Under the pieces are notes generated by a model that worked only from the letters and a program-made list of their open reading frames with translations, did not search any database and was not told the DNA's origin. Below, piece by piece: positions 6,012 to 12,861 of a stretch of DNA of 12,933 bases; position 1 is the first letter of the stretch; the number at the start of each line of letters is the position of its first letter. Origin of the DNA: Anaerolineae bacterium (GTDB taxonomy: Bacteria > Chloroflexota > Anaerolineae > UBA4142); NCBI GenBank assembly GCA_026417715.1, contig JAOACU010000050.1, forward strand, positions 1-12,933. Direction: 5' to 3'. A program made the translations under genes and the position numbers.

Positions 6012-7040
6012 ATGGCGGTTACGATTCGCGATGTCGCTAAACGACTCCGACTTTCGATTACCACCGTCTCGCGCGCACTCGACGGGTACGATGACGTAGC
6101 CCCCCGCACGCGCGAGCGCGTCCTCCGCACGGCACAAGCGATGGGCTATGTGCCCAGTCGCGCCGCGCGCCAATTGCGCCGTCAGCGCGCCGATGCCATC
6201 GGCTACGTTGTGCCTGCTAGCGGTCCCCACTTTACCGATCCATTTTTCTCTCCGTTTATCGCTGGTCTCGGCGATACCGCCGCCGCACACAATCTCGATC
6301 TCCTCATTTCGATTGCCCCACCCGATTCGCTTGCCGAACAACGCATCTACACGCGTTGGGTACAGTCGCGCCAAGTGGATGGCATTGTCCTCAGTCGTAT
6401 GCGCTTGCGCGATTGGCGCGTCAAGTATCTCATCGAAAATAATTTTCCATTCGTGGCGCATGGTCACGTGCGGATGCGCGCGGATTTTCCGTATATCGAA
6501 ATGGACTCGCAGACCGCGTTCACGCAACTGGTGCGCCACTTGATCGCGCGCGGGCATCGGCGTATCGCTTACATCGGCGCGCCCTCCAAGTTCACCCTCC
6601 AAGTGGAACGCCTCGCGGGCTATCGGCAAGGTCTCGCTGAAGCCGGCATCAAGTTCGATCCGATGCTTGTGGTCGAAGGCGATTTGACGCGCACGGGTGG
6701 TTATCTCGCCGCGCAACGTTTGCTCGCGCTCCGCAAACGCCCCACCGCGATTATCGGCGTCAACGATCTCACGGCGATTGGCGCGATGCGCGCCGCGCGC
6801 GAAGTGGGACTCGTCGTCGGACGCGATTTGGCGATCGCGGGCTACGATGGCACCGACGAATCGGAACATACCGATCCGCCCCTCACCACGCTCAAGCAAC
6901 CGATCTACGACACCGCGCGGCGTCTCGTCGAAATGCTCCTCAAGCATATTGCGGGCGAACCGCTGAACGAATCGCACATCATTCTGCAACCCGAACTTAT
7001 CATTCGCGCGTCCACCGATTTTGATTTGAAGGGCGGATGA
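6012..7040 (+). CDS. LacI/GalR-family transcriptional regulator
   Basis: A 342-residue sugar-responsive repressor of standard length. Residues 3-24 form the helix-turn-helix (TIRDVAKRLRLSITTVSRAL). A hinge around residues 50-60 (SRAARQLRRQRADAIGYVVP) is followed by a periplasmic-binding-protein-like effector domain, including GIVLSRMR, HRRIAYIGAP, PTAIIGVNDLTAIGAM and IAGYDGTDESE. The conserved DPPLTTLKQP segment lies near the C terminus. GGAAGG five bases before the ATG supports the start. Two matching operators in its own promoter indicate autoregulation, and the sugar ABC genes downstream suggest their substrate or a breakdown product is the inducer. The exact ligand cannot be read from the sequence. 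A palindromic spacer begins directly after the stop codon. Confidence 0.95.
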   Translation: MAVTIRDVAKRLRLSITTVSRALDGYDDVAPRTRERVLRTAQAMGYVPSRAARQLRRQRADAIGYVVPASGPHFTDPFFSPFIAGLGDTAAAHNLDLLISIAPPDSLAEQRIYTRWVQSRQVDGIVLSRMRLRDWRVKYLIENNFPFVAHGHVRMRADFPYIEMDSQTAFTQLVRHLIARGHRRIAYIGAPSKFTLQVERLAGYRQGLAEAGIKFDPMLVVEGDLTRTGGYLAAQRLLALRKRPTAIIGVNDLTAIGAMRAAREVGLVVGRDLAIAGYDGTDESEHTDPPLTTLKQPIYDTARRLVEMLLKHIAGEPLNESHIILQPELIIRASTDFDLKGG

Positions 7041-7041
7041 C

Positions 7042-7071
7042 AAAGGACGAAGGCATTCGCCTTTCGTCCTT
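7042..7071. repeat. Palindromic spacer family 1, copy 1 (after lacI)
   Basis: Arms at 7042-7054 and 7059-7071 are inverted repeats around ATTC, with one bulged base. It starts two bases after the lacI stop and shares the GACGAAGG wording and GCATTCG centre with the elements at 11413 and 12810. No T run follows, so I do not call it a terminator. Confidence 0.75.
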
Positions 7072-7097
7072 CGTCGTTCGTCGTATCGAGGGAGGTG

Positions 7098-7172
7098 ATG
7101 CTCAAAACGGAAAGAACGTATCCTACGACTCAAACAAACAATCGAATTGAAACTAGGAGGAGATTGAAATGA
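7098..7172 (+). CDS. Possible 24-codon leader ORF before the binding-protein gene
   Basis: A small frame starts at ATG 7098 behind GGGAGGTG and ends at TGA 7170-7172, overlapping the next gene's ATG by four bases (ATGA). The predicted peptide is MLKTERTYPTT followed by a basic tail ending RRRLK. It resembles no family I know. The spacing between GGAGG and the ATG is only two bases, which is short. It could be a translated leader that couples to the lipoprotein gene, or chance: the downstream gene has its own strong AGGAGGAG site. Evidence is limited to position and overlap. Confidence 0.22.
   Translation: MLKTERTYPTTQTNNRIETRRRLK
7155..7162 (+). promoter_or_regulatory. Strong ribosome binding site of the binding-protein gene
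   Basis: AGGAGGAG, 6 bases before the ATG at 7169, is the best Shine-Dalgarno in the window. This fits the high synthesis usually needed for the binding protein relative to the permeases. Confidence 0.8.
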
Positions 7173-8524
7173 ACAAGCGACTGTTTTTCATCGCATCACT
7201 GGCGATGATCTTGATTATCGTCGCGGCGTGTGCGCCAGCGCCGACTCCTACTCCTGCACCCACCAAACCAGCGCCCACCGCTCCACCTGCGCCCACCGTC
7301 GCGCCCGTGCAACCGCTCATCTTTCTCTCGACGCAACTCAAACCCGTCGAAGAAGCAGAAAAGATGCGCAAGACGATTCTCGCGAACTTTACCGCCGCCA
7401 AAGTCGAATTCGTCGCGGACGATGAAGGTCCCTTCCAAGATCGCATCATCGCGGAACAAAAAGCGGGCAAGGTGACGGTGGGTGTCATCGGCGCGTTGCA
7501 CGGCACGTTCCCTGTGCTGGTCGAAGCGAACGCGCTCGAAGACCTTACGCCACTCTTGGACAAGTTGAAGGATCGTCCCATCGTCAAAGAATTTCTCACG
7601 CTAGGCAAGTTGGGTACTGACAAACAGTACTACATTCCTTGGATGCAAGCGACCTACGTTCTTGCGGTCAACAAAAAAGCACTGCAGTACTTGCCACAAG
7701 GCGCGGATGTGAACGCGCTCACCTACAAGCAACTTGCCGAGTGGGGCGCGAACATTCAAAAAGCAACGGGACAAAAGAAACTCGGCTTTCCTGCTGGTCC
7801 CAAGAGTTTGTTGCATCGCTTTGTTCAAGGTTACCTCTATCCATCGTACACGGGCGGCTTGGTGACGACGTACAAATCCCCCGAAGCGGTTGAAATGTGG
7901 AAGGAATTCAAGGCGTGGTGGGAGTATGTCAATCCGCATTACACCACGATTGACTTTATGCAAGAAGCGTTGCTTTCGGGTGAAGTGTGGGTTGGCTTTG
8001 ATCACACGGCGCGCTTGATCAACGCGTTCAAAGAAAAGCCCGATGAGTTTATCGCGGTGCCCGCGCCTGCAGGTCCCAAAGGTCGCTACTATATGAGTGT
8101 CGTCGCGGGTTTGGGCATTGCCAAGAACACACCGAACAAAGCGGGCGCCGAAGCGTTGATCGAGTACCTCACACGTCCGAACATTCAAGCACTGACGTTG
8201 CGCGAAGTGAGTTTCTTCCCTGTCCTCGAAGCCGACTTGCCTGCCGATTTGCCAACCGCGATCAAACTCGAAGCGGACGGTGTGGTCAAGCAATCGAAGG
8301 CGAAGGACGCGCGCGTCGCGCTGTTGCCGATCGGTTTGGGCGCGAAAGGTGGTGAGTTCAACAAAGTACAACTCGATACGTTCACGCGCATCGTCCTCAA
8401 AGGTGAAGACATTCAAAAAGTGCTCACCGAAGAAGCCGCGAACTTGCAAAAAGTGATGGACGAAGCCAAAGCCCCGTGCTGGTTACCCGATCCACCCAGC
8501 ACTGGTCCGTGCAAGGTAAAATAA
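7169..8524 (+). CDS. Sugar ABC transporter solute-binding lipoprotein
   Basis: A 451-residue extracellular solute-binding protein (family 1, MalE/UgpB type) that would capture the substrate outside the membrane. The N terminus MNKR plus a hydrophobic stretch ends in the lipobox VAAC, so Cys21 should be lipidated after signal peptidase II cleavage. Residues 22-48 are a Pro/Thr/Ala-rich tether. The mature domain has typical elements: the hinge segment YYIPWMQATYVLAVNKKALQ, a lid-like WKEFKAWWEYVNP, and GLGIAKNTPNKAGAEALIEY near the C terminus. Several Trp and Tyr residues suit a sugar-binding cleft. It is the first structural gene after lacI, followed by a hairpin and then two permease genes. 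The substrate is unknown; the glycosidase at the end of the operon suggests a glycoside. Confidence 0.93.
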   Translation: MNKRLFFIASLAMILIIVAACAPAPTPTPAPTKPAPTAPPAPTVAPVQPLIFLSTQLKPVEEAEKMRKTILANFTAAKVEFVADDEGPFQDRIIAEQKAGKVTVGVIGALHGTFPVLVEANALEDLTPLLDKLKDRPIVKEFLTLGKLGTDKQYYIPWMQATYVLAVNKKALQYLPQGADVNALTYKQLAEWGANIQKATGQKKLGFPAGPKSLLHRFVQGYLYPSYTGGLVTTYKSPEAVEMWKEFKAWWEYVNPHYTTIDFMQEALLSGEVWVGFDHTARLINAFKEKPDEFIAVPAPAGPKGRYYMSVVAGLGIAKNTPNKAGAEALIEYLTRPNIQALTLREVSFFPVLEADLPADLPTAIKLEADGVVKQSKAKDARVALLPIGLGAKGGEFNKVQLDTFTRIVLKGEDIQKVLTEEAANLQKVMDEAKAPCWLPDPPSTGPCKVK

Positions 8525-8532
8525 TCGCGTCA

Positions 8533-8563
8533 GGCCCGAAGGGTCAGCGTGACCCTTCGGGTC
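8533..8563. repeat. Intercistronic hairpin between binding-protein and permease genes
   Basis: Arms of 14 bases (8533-8546 and 8550-8563) pair with one G-U and a GCG loop. The stem lies 8 bp after the lipoprotein stop and 16 bp before the permease ATG. No T run follows. Hairpins in this place, as between malE and malF, can protect the upstream message and lower expression of the permeases; that role here is inferred. Confidence 0.7.
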
Positions 8564-8579
8564 TCCCAACGAGGTGACG

Positions 8580-9440
8580 ATGCGTTCCAAACTGGAAAGC
8601 GCGCTGCCGTTTGGTCTGCTCCTGCCGTCCATCGTTTTTCTCGCGCTGTTGATTGTCGTGCCAATCGGTCAAGCGTTTCTACTCGCGTTTCAAACCGATA
8701 CAGGTGAGTTCACCCTCGCTTCGTTTCGGCGAATGGTGGGTGATACCGCGTTCAACGAAGCAGTGCGCAACACGTTTTTGCTTTTACTCGCGATTGTGCC
8801 GTTGCAAATCATTCTTGCACTCGCGATGGCGCTTGTCATTCACACACGTTTGCGCGGGCAAACCTTGTTCCTCTACATCTTTGCCGTGCCGATGGCGATT
8901 TCCGATCTTGCCGCTGGACTGGTGTGGCTTGCGATTTTCACCGAGCGCGGCTATTTGAATTCGATTCTGCAATCGCTAGGTTGGATTCAACAACCGATTC
9001 TGTTTCTCTCGTATCAAAATCCGCAAGGAATTTTTGCGGCGGTCGTTGTTGCCGAAGCCTGGCGCGCGACGGCAATCGTGATGGTGATTCTTGTCGCTGG
9101 TCTGCAAATGATTCCGCGCGATTATTTCGAGGCGGCGGAACTCTTTGGCGCGGGCACACTCAAACGCACGTGGTATGTTGTCTTGCCGCTGTTGCGTCCC
9201 AGTTTGCAAACCGCGCTCATCATTCGCACGTTGTTCGCGTTTCAAACATTCGCGGTCGTGTTCGCGTTAGCAGGGCGCACACTTCCCGTCTTGGCAGGCG
9301 AAGCGTACACGTGGTACTATAGCAATCGCAATCCAGCGGTTGCCGCCGCGCTGGCGTTTTTGATTCTACTCTTGTCGCTTGCCGCAACGATTGTGTACTT
9401 GCGCGTCTTGCAAGTGCGCGAGGAAGAGAGGGCGCGATGA
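8580..9440 (+). CDS. Sugar ABC transporter permease, MalF/UgpA-like
   Basis: A 286-residue inner-membrane protein with about six hydrophobic segments. The first is at residues 10-35 (LLLPSIVFLALLIVVPIG) and the last near 260-278 (AFLILLLSLAATIVYLRVL). The EAA loop that contacts the ATPase reads EAAELFGAGTLKRTWYVVLP, followed by LLRPSL, in the cytoplasmic loop before the last membrane segments. It forms a heterodimer with the next gene product as the channel. ATG 8580 is preferred over the in-frame GTG at 8574 because the GAGG ribosome binding site (8571-8574) overlaps the latter. Its stop overlaps the next start in ATGA, so translation of the two permeases is coupled. Confidence 0.93.
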   Translation: MRSKLESALPFGLLLPSIVFLALLIVVPIGQAFLLAFQTDTGEFTLASFRRMVGDTAFNEAVRNTFLLLLAIVPLQIILALAMALVIHTRLRGQTLFLYIFAVPMAISDLAAGLVWLAIFTERGYLNSILQSLGWIQQPILFLSYQNPQGIFAAVVVAEAWRATAIVMVILVAGLQMIPRDYFEAAELFGAGTLKRTWYVVLPLLRPSLQTALIIRTLFAFQTFAVVFALAGRTLPVLAGEAYTWYYSNRNPAVAAALAFLILLLSLAATIVYLRVLQVREEERAR

Positions 9441-10270
9441 AATCATCTCGACGCGTTTCGCTCCGCTATGCCTTTTCGCGCGTGTTGCTCTACGGCACGG
9501 CGATTCTCTTCGCGCTGTGGGTGCTGACGCCGTTCTACTTGATTGCGCTTGCCGCGTTCAGTCGCCGCCAAGCGATTTACGAGTACCCCAAGTCACTGTT
9601 GCCATTCAATCTCTCGGCAGACACGATGACGTTCTTCGTCACTTCGACGGGCGTGTTGAGTTCGGTCAGCAACAGTGTCGTCGTTGCGTTGGCAACCATC
9701 GTGTTGGGTCTGTTGCTGGGCGCGCCAGCGGGGTACGCGCTTGCGCGTTTCCAATTTCGTGGTCGCGATTTCTTCCAAGTCGCGCTCCTCGTGACCAAGA
9801 TGTTTCCCATCGCGATTCTTTCGATTCCGCTCGCCGTCAGTTTCATCCAGTTGGGCTTGTACGATACGATACTTGGCGTCGTACTGATTCATACCGCGAT
9901 GGCGTTGCCGTTCATCGTCTTGGTCACGCGCAGTGTGTTCTTTGGTGTGCCGCAAGAGTTGGAAGAAGCGGCGATGACGCTGGGGTGCACGCGCTTGCAA
10001 GCGTTCTTGCGCGTCGCGTTACCGCTCGCGCTGCCTGGGCTTGCCGCCGCCGCGATCTTTACGTTTATGATTTCGTGGAACGAAGTTTTCGCCGCGACGA
10101 TTCTCACGGTGCAAAATCGTACGCTTCCTGCGCAAGTGCTGACCCAACTCAACGATTCGCCGATTTACTATCGGTACGCGGGTGGCTTTTTTATGATCGC
10201 GCCCGCGCTCGTGTTCATCTTCATCATTCGGCGGTATCTGCTCAATCTTTGGGGACCGATGGGAAAGTAG
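9437..10270 (+). CDS. Sugar ABC transporter permease, MalG/UgpE-like
   Basis: A 277-residue second channel subunit with about six membrane segments. The first follows the N-terminal basic stretch (residues 17-38, YGTAILFALWVLTPFYLIAL). A LLGAPAGYALARF segment is typical of MalG-like permeases. The EAA loop is EEAAMTLGCTRLQAFLRVAL, followed by PLALPGL. The start overlaps the previous stop by four bases. A 13-base hairpin lies between its stop and the ATPase gene. It pairs with the MalF-like subunit, and the length and the order MalF then MalG are the usual ones. Confidence 0.93.
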   Translation: MKSSRRVSLRYAFSRVLLYGTAILFALWVLTPFYLIALAAFSRRQAIYEYPKSLLPFNLSADTMTFFVTSTGVLSSVSNSVVVALATIVLGLLLGAPAGYALARFQFRGRDFFQVALLVTKMFPIAILSIPLAVSFIQLGLYDTILGVVLIHTAMALPFIVLVTRSVFFGVPQELEEAAMTLGCTRLQAFLRVALPLALPGLAAAAIFTFMISWNEVFAATILTVQNRTLPAQVLTQLNDSPIYYRYAGGFFMIAPALVFIFIIRRYLLNLWGPMGK

Positions 10271-10272
10271 TG

Positions 10273-10310
10273 CGTATTGCGTATTTCGTTACTACGCAAT
10301 ATGCAATACG
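10273..10310. repeat. Intercistronic hairpin between permease and ATPase genes
   Basis: Arms 10273-10285 and 10298-10310 are inverted repeats of 13 bases with one non-Watson-Crick position and a 12-base loop. The last base of the right arm is the first G of the GGAG ribosome binding site for the ATPase gene (10310-10313). Folding could therefore affect initiation there. The arms are built of reiterated CGTATTG words. Confidence 0.6.
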
Positions 10311-10318
10311 GAGTAATT

Positions 10319-11407
10319 ATGGCAAACATTCGCTTTGAATCCGTGCGCAAGGTGTTTGGCAAAGTGGTTGCCGCGAACGACATCACACTCGAAATCAAAG
10401 ACGGTGAGTTTATGGTATTGCTCGGTCCCAGCGGTTGCGGCAAGACCACGCTCTTGCGTTGTCTCGCGGGACTAGAGCGCGTAGATGGCGGACGCATTTT
10501 CATCGGCGAGCGCGATGTGACCGACTTGCCGCCGCGCGATCGCAAAATCGCGATGGTGTTTCAAAGTTACGCTGTCTTTCCGCACCTCACCGTGTTCGAT
10601 AACATCGCGTTCGGTTTGAAGATGCAAAATCGTCCGCGCGATGAAATCAAACGTCGCGTGGAAGAAAGCGCGCGCTTGCTCGAACTCTCCGATTTGCTCG
10701 GACGCTATCCCGCGCAACTTTCGGGCGGTCAGCGTCAGCGCGTCGCGGTCGCGCGCGCGATTGTGATGCAAGCCCAAGTGCTGTTGATGGACGAGCCACT
10801 CTCGAATCTCGACGCGCTGTTGCGTTTGCAAATGCGCGCGGAACTCAAACGCTTGCACCAAGAAATTCGCGCGACGACGATTTACGTGACGCACGATCAA
10901 GTGGAAGCGTTGTCGCTCGGTGATCGAATCGCGGTGATGCAAAGTGGACGCATCGTCCAGTGCGATGTGCCGATGAAAATTTACGATTACCCCGCGAACA
11001 AATTCGTCGGCGGATTCATCGGCACGCCGCCGATGAATTTTCTCCCTGGCGTTGTGCGCGTGAATGGTCGTGGCACGAACGTCGTCGTCGGCGAAGCGCA
11101 CATCGCGCCCGCGTCTAGCATCGCGCCTGCGCTCGCCGCGAAAAATGGTCAACCGATTCTGCTCGGCATCCGTCCCGAAAATCTTGCGCTCGCATCATCG
11201 CCACAACCCAACACGATTCGCGCGCGCGTCCTCGTTGTCGAGCCGCTCGGTTCGCACAAATTGTTGACGATGCAAGTCGGCGACGAAATCGCCAAGGTGA
11301 GCGTCGCGCCCGATGAACGCGTCGCGCCCAACGATGACGTGTGGCTCCACTTTGATCCCGAAAAAATTCGGTGGATGGACGCCAGCACGGGAGAAGCGAT
11401 TCGCTGA
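10319..11407 (+). CDS. Sugar ABC transporter ATP-binding protein, MalK/UgpC-like
   Basis: A 362-residue ATPase that powers import through the two permeases on the cytoplasmic face. It has Walker A GPSGCGKTT (36-44), a Q-loop at Q82 (FQSYAVFP), signature LSGGQRQRVAVARA (134-147), Walker B VLLMDEP (154-160), D-loop SNLD and switch histidine H192 (YVTHDQVEA). Residues from about 235 form the C-terminal TOBE/regulatory domain of MalK-type proteins, with ILGIRPENL and LVVEPLGSHKLLTM; in this family it can bind regulators. ATG 10319 has GGAG at the right distance. An in-frame ATG at 10277 lies within the hairpin and lacks a site. MalK-like ATPases can serve several transporters, but here it is encoded with its permeases. 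Confidence 0.95.
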   Translation: MANIRFESVRKVFGKVVAANDITLEIKDGEFMVLLGPSGCGKTTLLRCLAGLERVDGGRIFIGERDVTDLPPRDRKIAMVFQSYAVFPHLTVFDNIAFGLKMQNRPRDEIKRRVEESARLLELSDLLGRYPAQLSGGQRQRVAVARAIVMQAQVLLMDEPLSNLDALLRLQMRAELKRLHQEIRATTIYVTHDQVEALSLGDRIAVMQSGRIVQCDVPMKIYDYPANKFVGGFIGTPPMNFLPGVVRVNGRGTNVVVGEAHIAPASSIAPALAAKNGQPILLGIRPENLALASSPQPNTIRARVLVVEPLGSHKLLTMQVGDEIAKVSVAPDERVAPNDDVWLHFDPEKIRWMDASTGEAIR

Positions 11408-11412
11408 CAAAC

Positions 11413-11463
11413 GACGAAAGACGAAGGACGAAAGCATTCGTCTTTCGTCCTTCGTCCTTCGTC
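11413..11463. repeat. Palindromic spacer family 1, copy 2 (after the ATPase gene)
   Basis: Arms of 22 bases (11413-11434 and 11442-11463) match at 21 positions as reverse complements, with a CATTCGT loop. It begins 5 bp after the ATPase stop and ends 11 bp before the glycosidase ATG. It is built of reiterated GACGAAGG/GACGAAAG words. There is no T run. Confidence 0.85.
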
Positions 11464-11474
11464 TTCACTGCGCT

Positions 11475-12800
11475 ATGACCGCAACCGATCTTTACGCGCG
11501 CGCCCAAGCCGTGCTTCGGCTCAACGACACGGGCGAATTCACCAAGCCATCGCCGCGTCAATATCCGCACCAATGGAACTGGGATTCGGCGTTCATCGCG
11601 CTCGGTCTCGCGCATTTTGATTTGCCGCGCGCGCTCGTCGAAATACGTTCGCTCTTGCGCGCACAATGGCGCGATGGAATGGTGCCGCACATCATCTATC
11701 CCAACGGCGCATCCGATTATTTTCCCCCACCCGACTTTTGGCAAACGGAAAATTTGCCGCACGCGGGAAACGTTCCATCATCGGGATTGACTCAGCCGCC
11801 GATTTTATCTACGATTGTTCGGATGATTTACAAGAATTCAGAATTTGGAGTTCGGAATTCAGAATCCCGCATCCTAATTTCCGAACTCCGAACTCCGAAC
11901 TCCGAATTCCCCCAACTCCTCGCCTGGCACCGCTGGCTTCACACCGCGCGCGATGTGGACGGTACGGGCTTGCCTTGTCTCATTCATCCTTGGGAATCGG
12001 GAATGGACAATTCGCCGTTGTGGGCAGACGCGCTCGATCGCATCACACTGCGCGATCTGCCGCCGTTCAAACGTCGCGATACCATCCACGTTGCGACCGA
12101 TGAACGTCCACTCGCAACCGATTACGAACGCTTTGTGCATCTGATTGATCTGGGACGACGCTTGCGCTGGGAGCCGCGCGCGCTGCTCGATCAAATGCCG
12201 TTTCTCGTTCAAGATGTGTTGTTCTGTGCGATTCTGCATCGCGCCGATGAAGATTTGCGCGCGCTCGCGATTGAACTCGGTGAGGACACGCGTGAAATTG
12301 ACGATTGGCTGGCGCGCACGCGCGCGGTGTTCAACGCGCGATTCTGGGACGATGCGCGCGGTTTGTATCTCGATTACGATGTGCGCGCGCAATCGCCGAT
12401 TCGTGTGAACGCGAACGCGACGTTCGCACCACTCTTTGCTGGTCTCGCATCGAAAGAACAAGCCGCGCGACTCGTTGCGGAACATTTCGACAATCCGCGC
12501 GAATACGCACCCGCTGCCGATTCAAAATATCGTTTGCCGAGCGTCGCCAAGAACGAACGCGGCTACTCGCCGCGTCGTTACTGGTGTGGTCCCGTGTGGA
12601 TTCAAATGAACTGGATCATCGCGCACGGTTTGCGACGTTACGGCTATCACGCGCAAGCCGATGCACTCGTGCGCGATTCACTTGCGCTCGTCGCGCAAAG
12701 CGGATTTCGCGAATATTTCGATCCACGCGATGGCAGTGGGTGTGGTGCAACCGATTTTAGTTGGTCCGCCGCGCTCACGCTGGATATGTTGAGTTATTGA
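11475..12800 (+). CDS. GH63-like glycosidase (mannosylglycerate/glucosylglycerate hydrolase branch)
   Basis: A 441-residue protein with no signal peptide, so probably cytoplasmic and acting on the imported substrate. The N-terminal QYPHQWNWDSAFIALGLAHF and LRAQWRDGMVPHIIY are typical of the (alpha/alpha)6-barrel glycosidases of family GH63 and relatives. The likely general acid is Asp178 in HPWESGMDNSPLW and the likely base is Glu413 in FREYFDPRDGSGCG. Both positions are near those I recall for Thermus mannosylglycerate hydrolase. RYWCGPVWIQMNWII and TDFSWSAALTLDML are further family segments. ATG 11475 is chosen because the open frame upstream runs through the repeat; no clear ribosome binding site is seen. 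Residues about 120-146 are encoded by an inserted inverted repeat. Other alpha-glucosidase or trehalase-like activities are possible. Confidence 0.8.
   Translation: MTATDLYARAQAVLRLNDTGEFTKPSPRQYPHQWNWDSAFIALGLAHFDLPRALVEIRSLLRAQWRDGMVPHIIYPNGASDYFPPPDFWQTENLPHAGNVPSSGLTQPPILSTIVRMIYKNSEFGVRNSESRILISELRTPNSEFPQLLAWHRWLHTARDVDGTGLPCLIHPWESGMDNSPLWADALDRITLRDLPPFKRRDTIHVATDERPLATDYERFVHLIDLGRRLRWEPRALLDQMPFLVQDVLFCAILHRADEDLRALAIELGEDTREIDDWLARTRAVFNARFWDDARGLYLDYDVRAQSPIRVNANATFAPLFAGLASKEQAARLVAEHFDNPREYAPAADSKYRLPSVAKNERGYSPRRYWCGPVWIQMNWIIAHGLRRYGYHAQADALVRDSLALVAQSGFREYFDPRDGSGCGATDFSWSAALTLDMLSY
11834..11909. repeat. Inverted repeat of GGAGTTC units inside the glycosidase coding sequence
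   Basis: The left arm 11834-11865 is made of GAATTCAGA/GGAGTTCGG units. The right arm 11876-11909 carries CCGAACT three times and ends CCGAATTC. The arms are imperfect reverse complements with a short loop. It stays in frame and encodes two related segments, NSEFGVRNSES and SELRTPNSEFP, unlike the rest of the enzyme. Immediately afterwards the family sequence LLAWHRWLH resumes. Confidence 0.85.
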
Positions 12801-12809
12801 CGAAAGACG

Positions 12810-12852
12810 AATGACGAAGGACGAAGGCATTCGTCTTTCGTCCTTCGTCATT
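12810..12852. repeat. Palindromic spacer family 1, copy 3 (after the glycosidase gene)
   Basis: Arms 12810-12827 and 12835-12852 match at 17 of 18 positions as reverse complements, with the same CATTCGT loop as copy 2. The repeat wording begins directly at the glycosidase stop (12798-12800) and ends 9 bp before the next ATG. Confidence 0.85.
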
Positions 12853-12861
12853 TCAGAGACT

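Noticed and set aside
7042..7071. Rho-independent terminator after lacI
   Set aside because: The stem has no following T run, and the closely spaced same-strand genes after it suggest readthrough; the same applies to the elements at 11413 and 12810.
5829..7133. 434-codon open frame on the minus strand opposite lacI
   Set aside because: It mirrors a clear LacI-family gene, shows no recognisable domain and runs through repeats; GC-rich codon use keeps the opposite strand open.
7601..8449. 282-codon minus-strand frame opposite the binding-protein gene
   Set aside because: Shadow of a well-supported lipoprotein gene; composition is Arg/Phe/His-rich with no family features.
9379..10338. 319-codon plus-strand frame overlapping both permease genes
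   Set aside because: Arg-rich and without membrane segments, while the other frame gives two proper permeases with EAA loops.
10472..11152. 226-codon minus-strand frame opposite the ATPase gene
   Set aside because: His/Arg-rich shadow of a gene with all ABC ATPase motifs.
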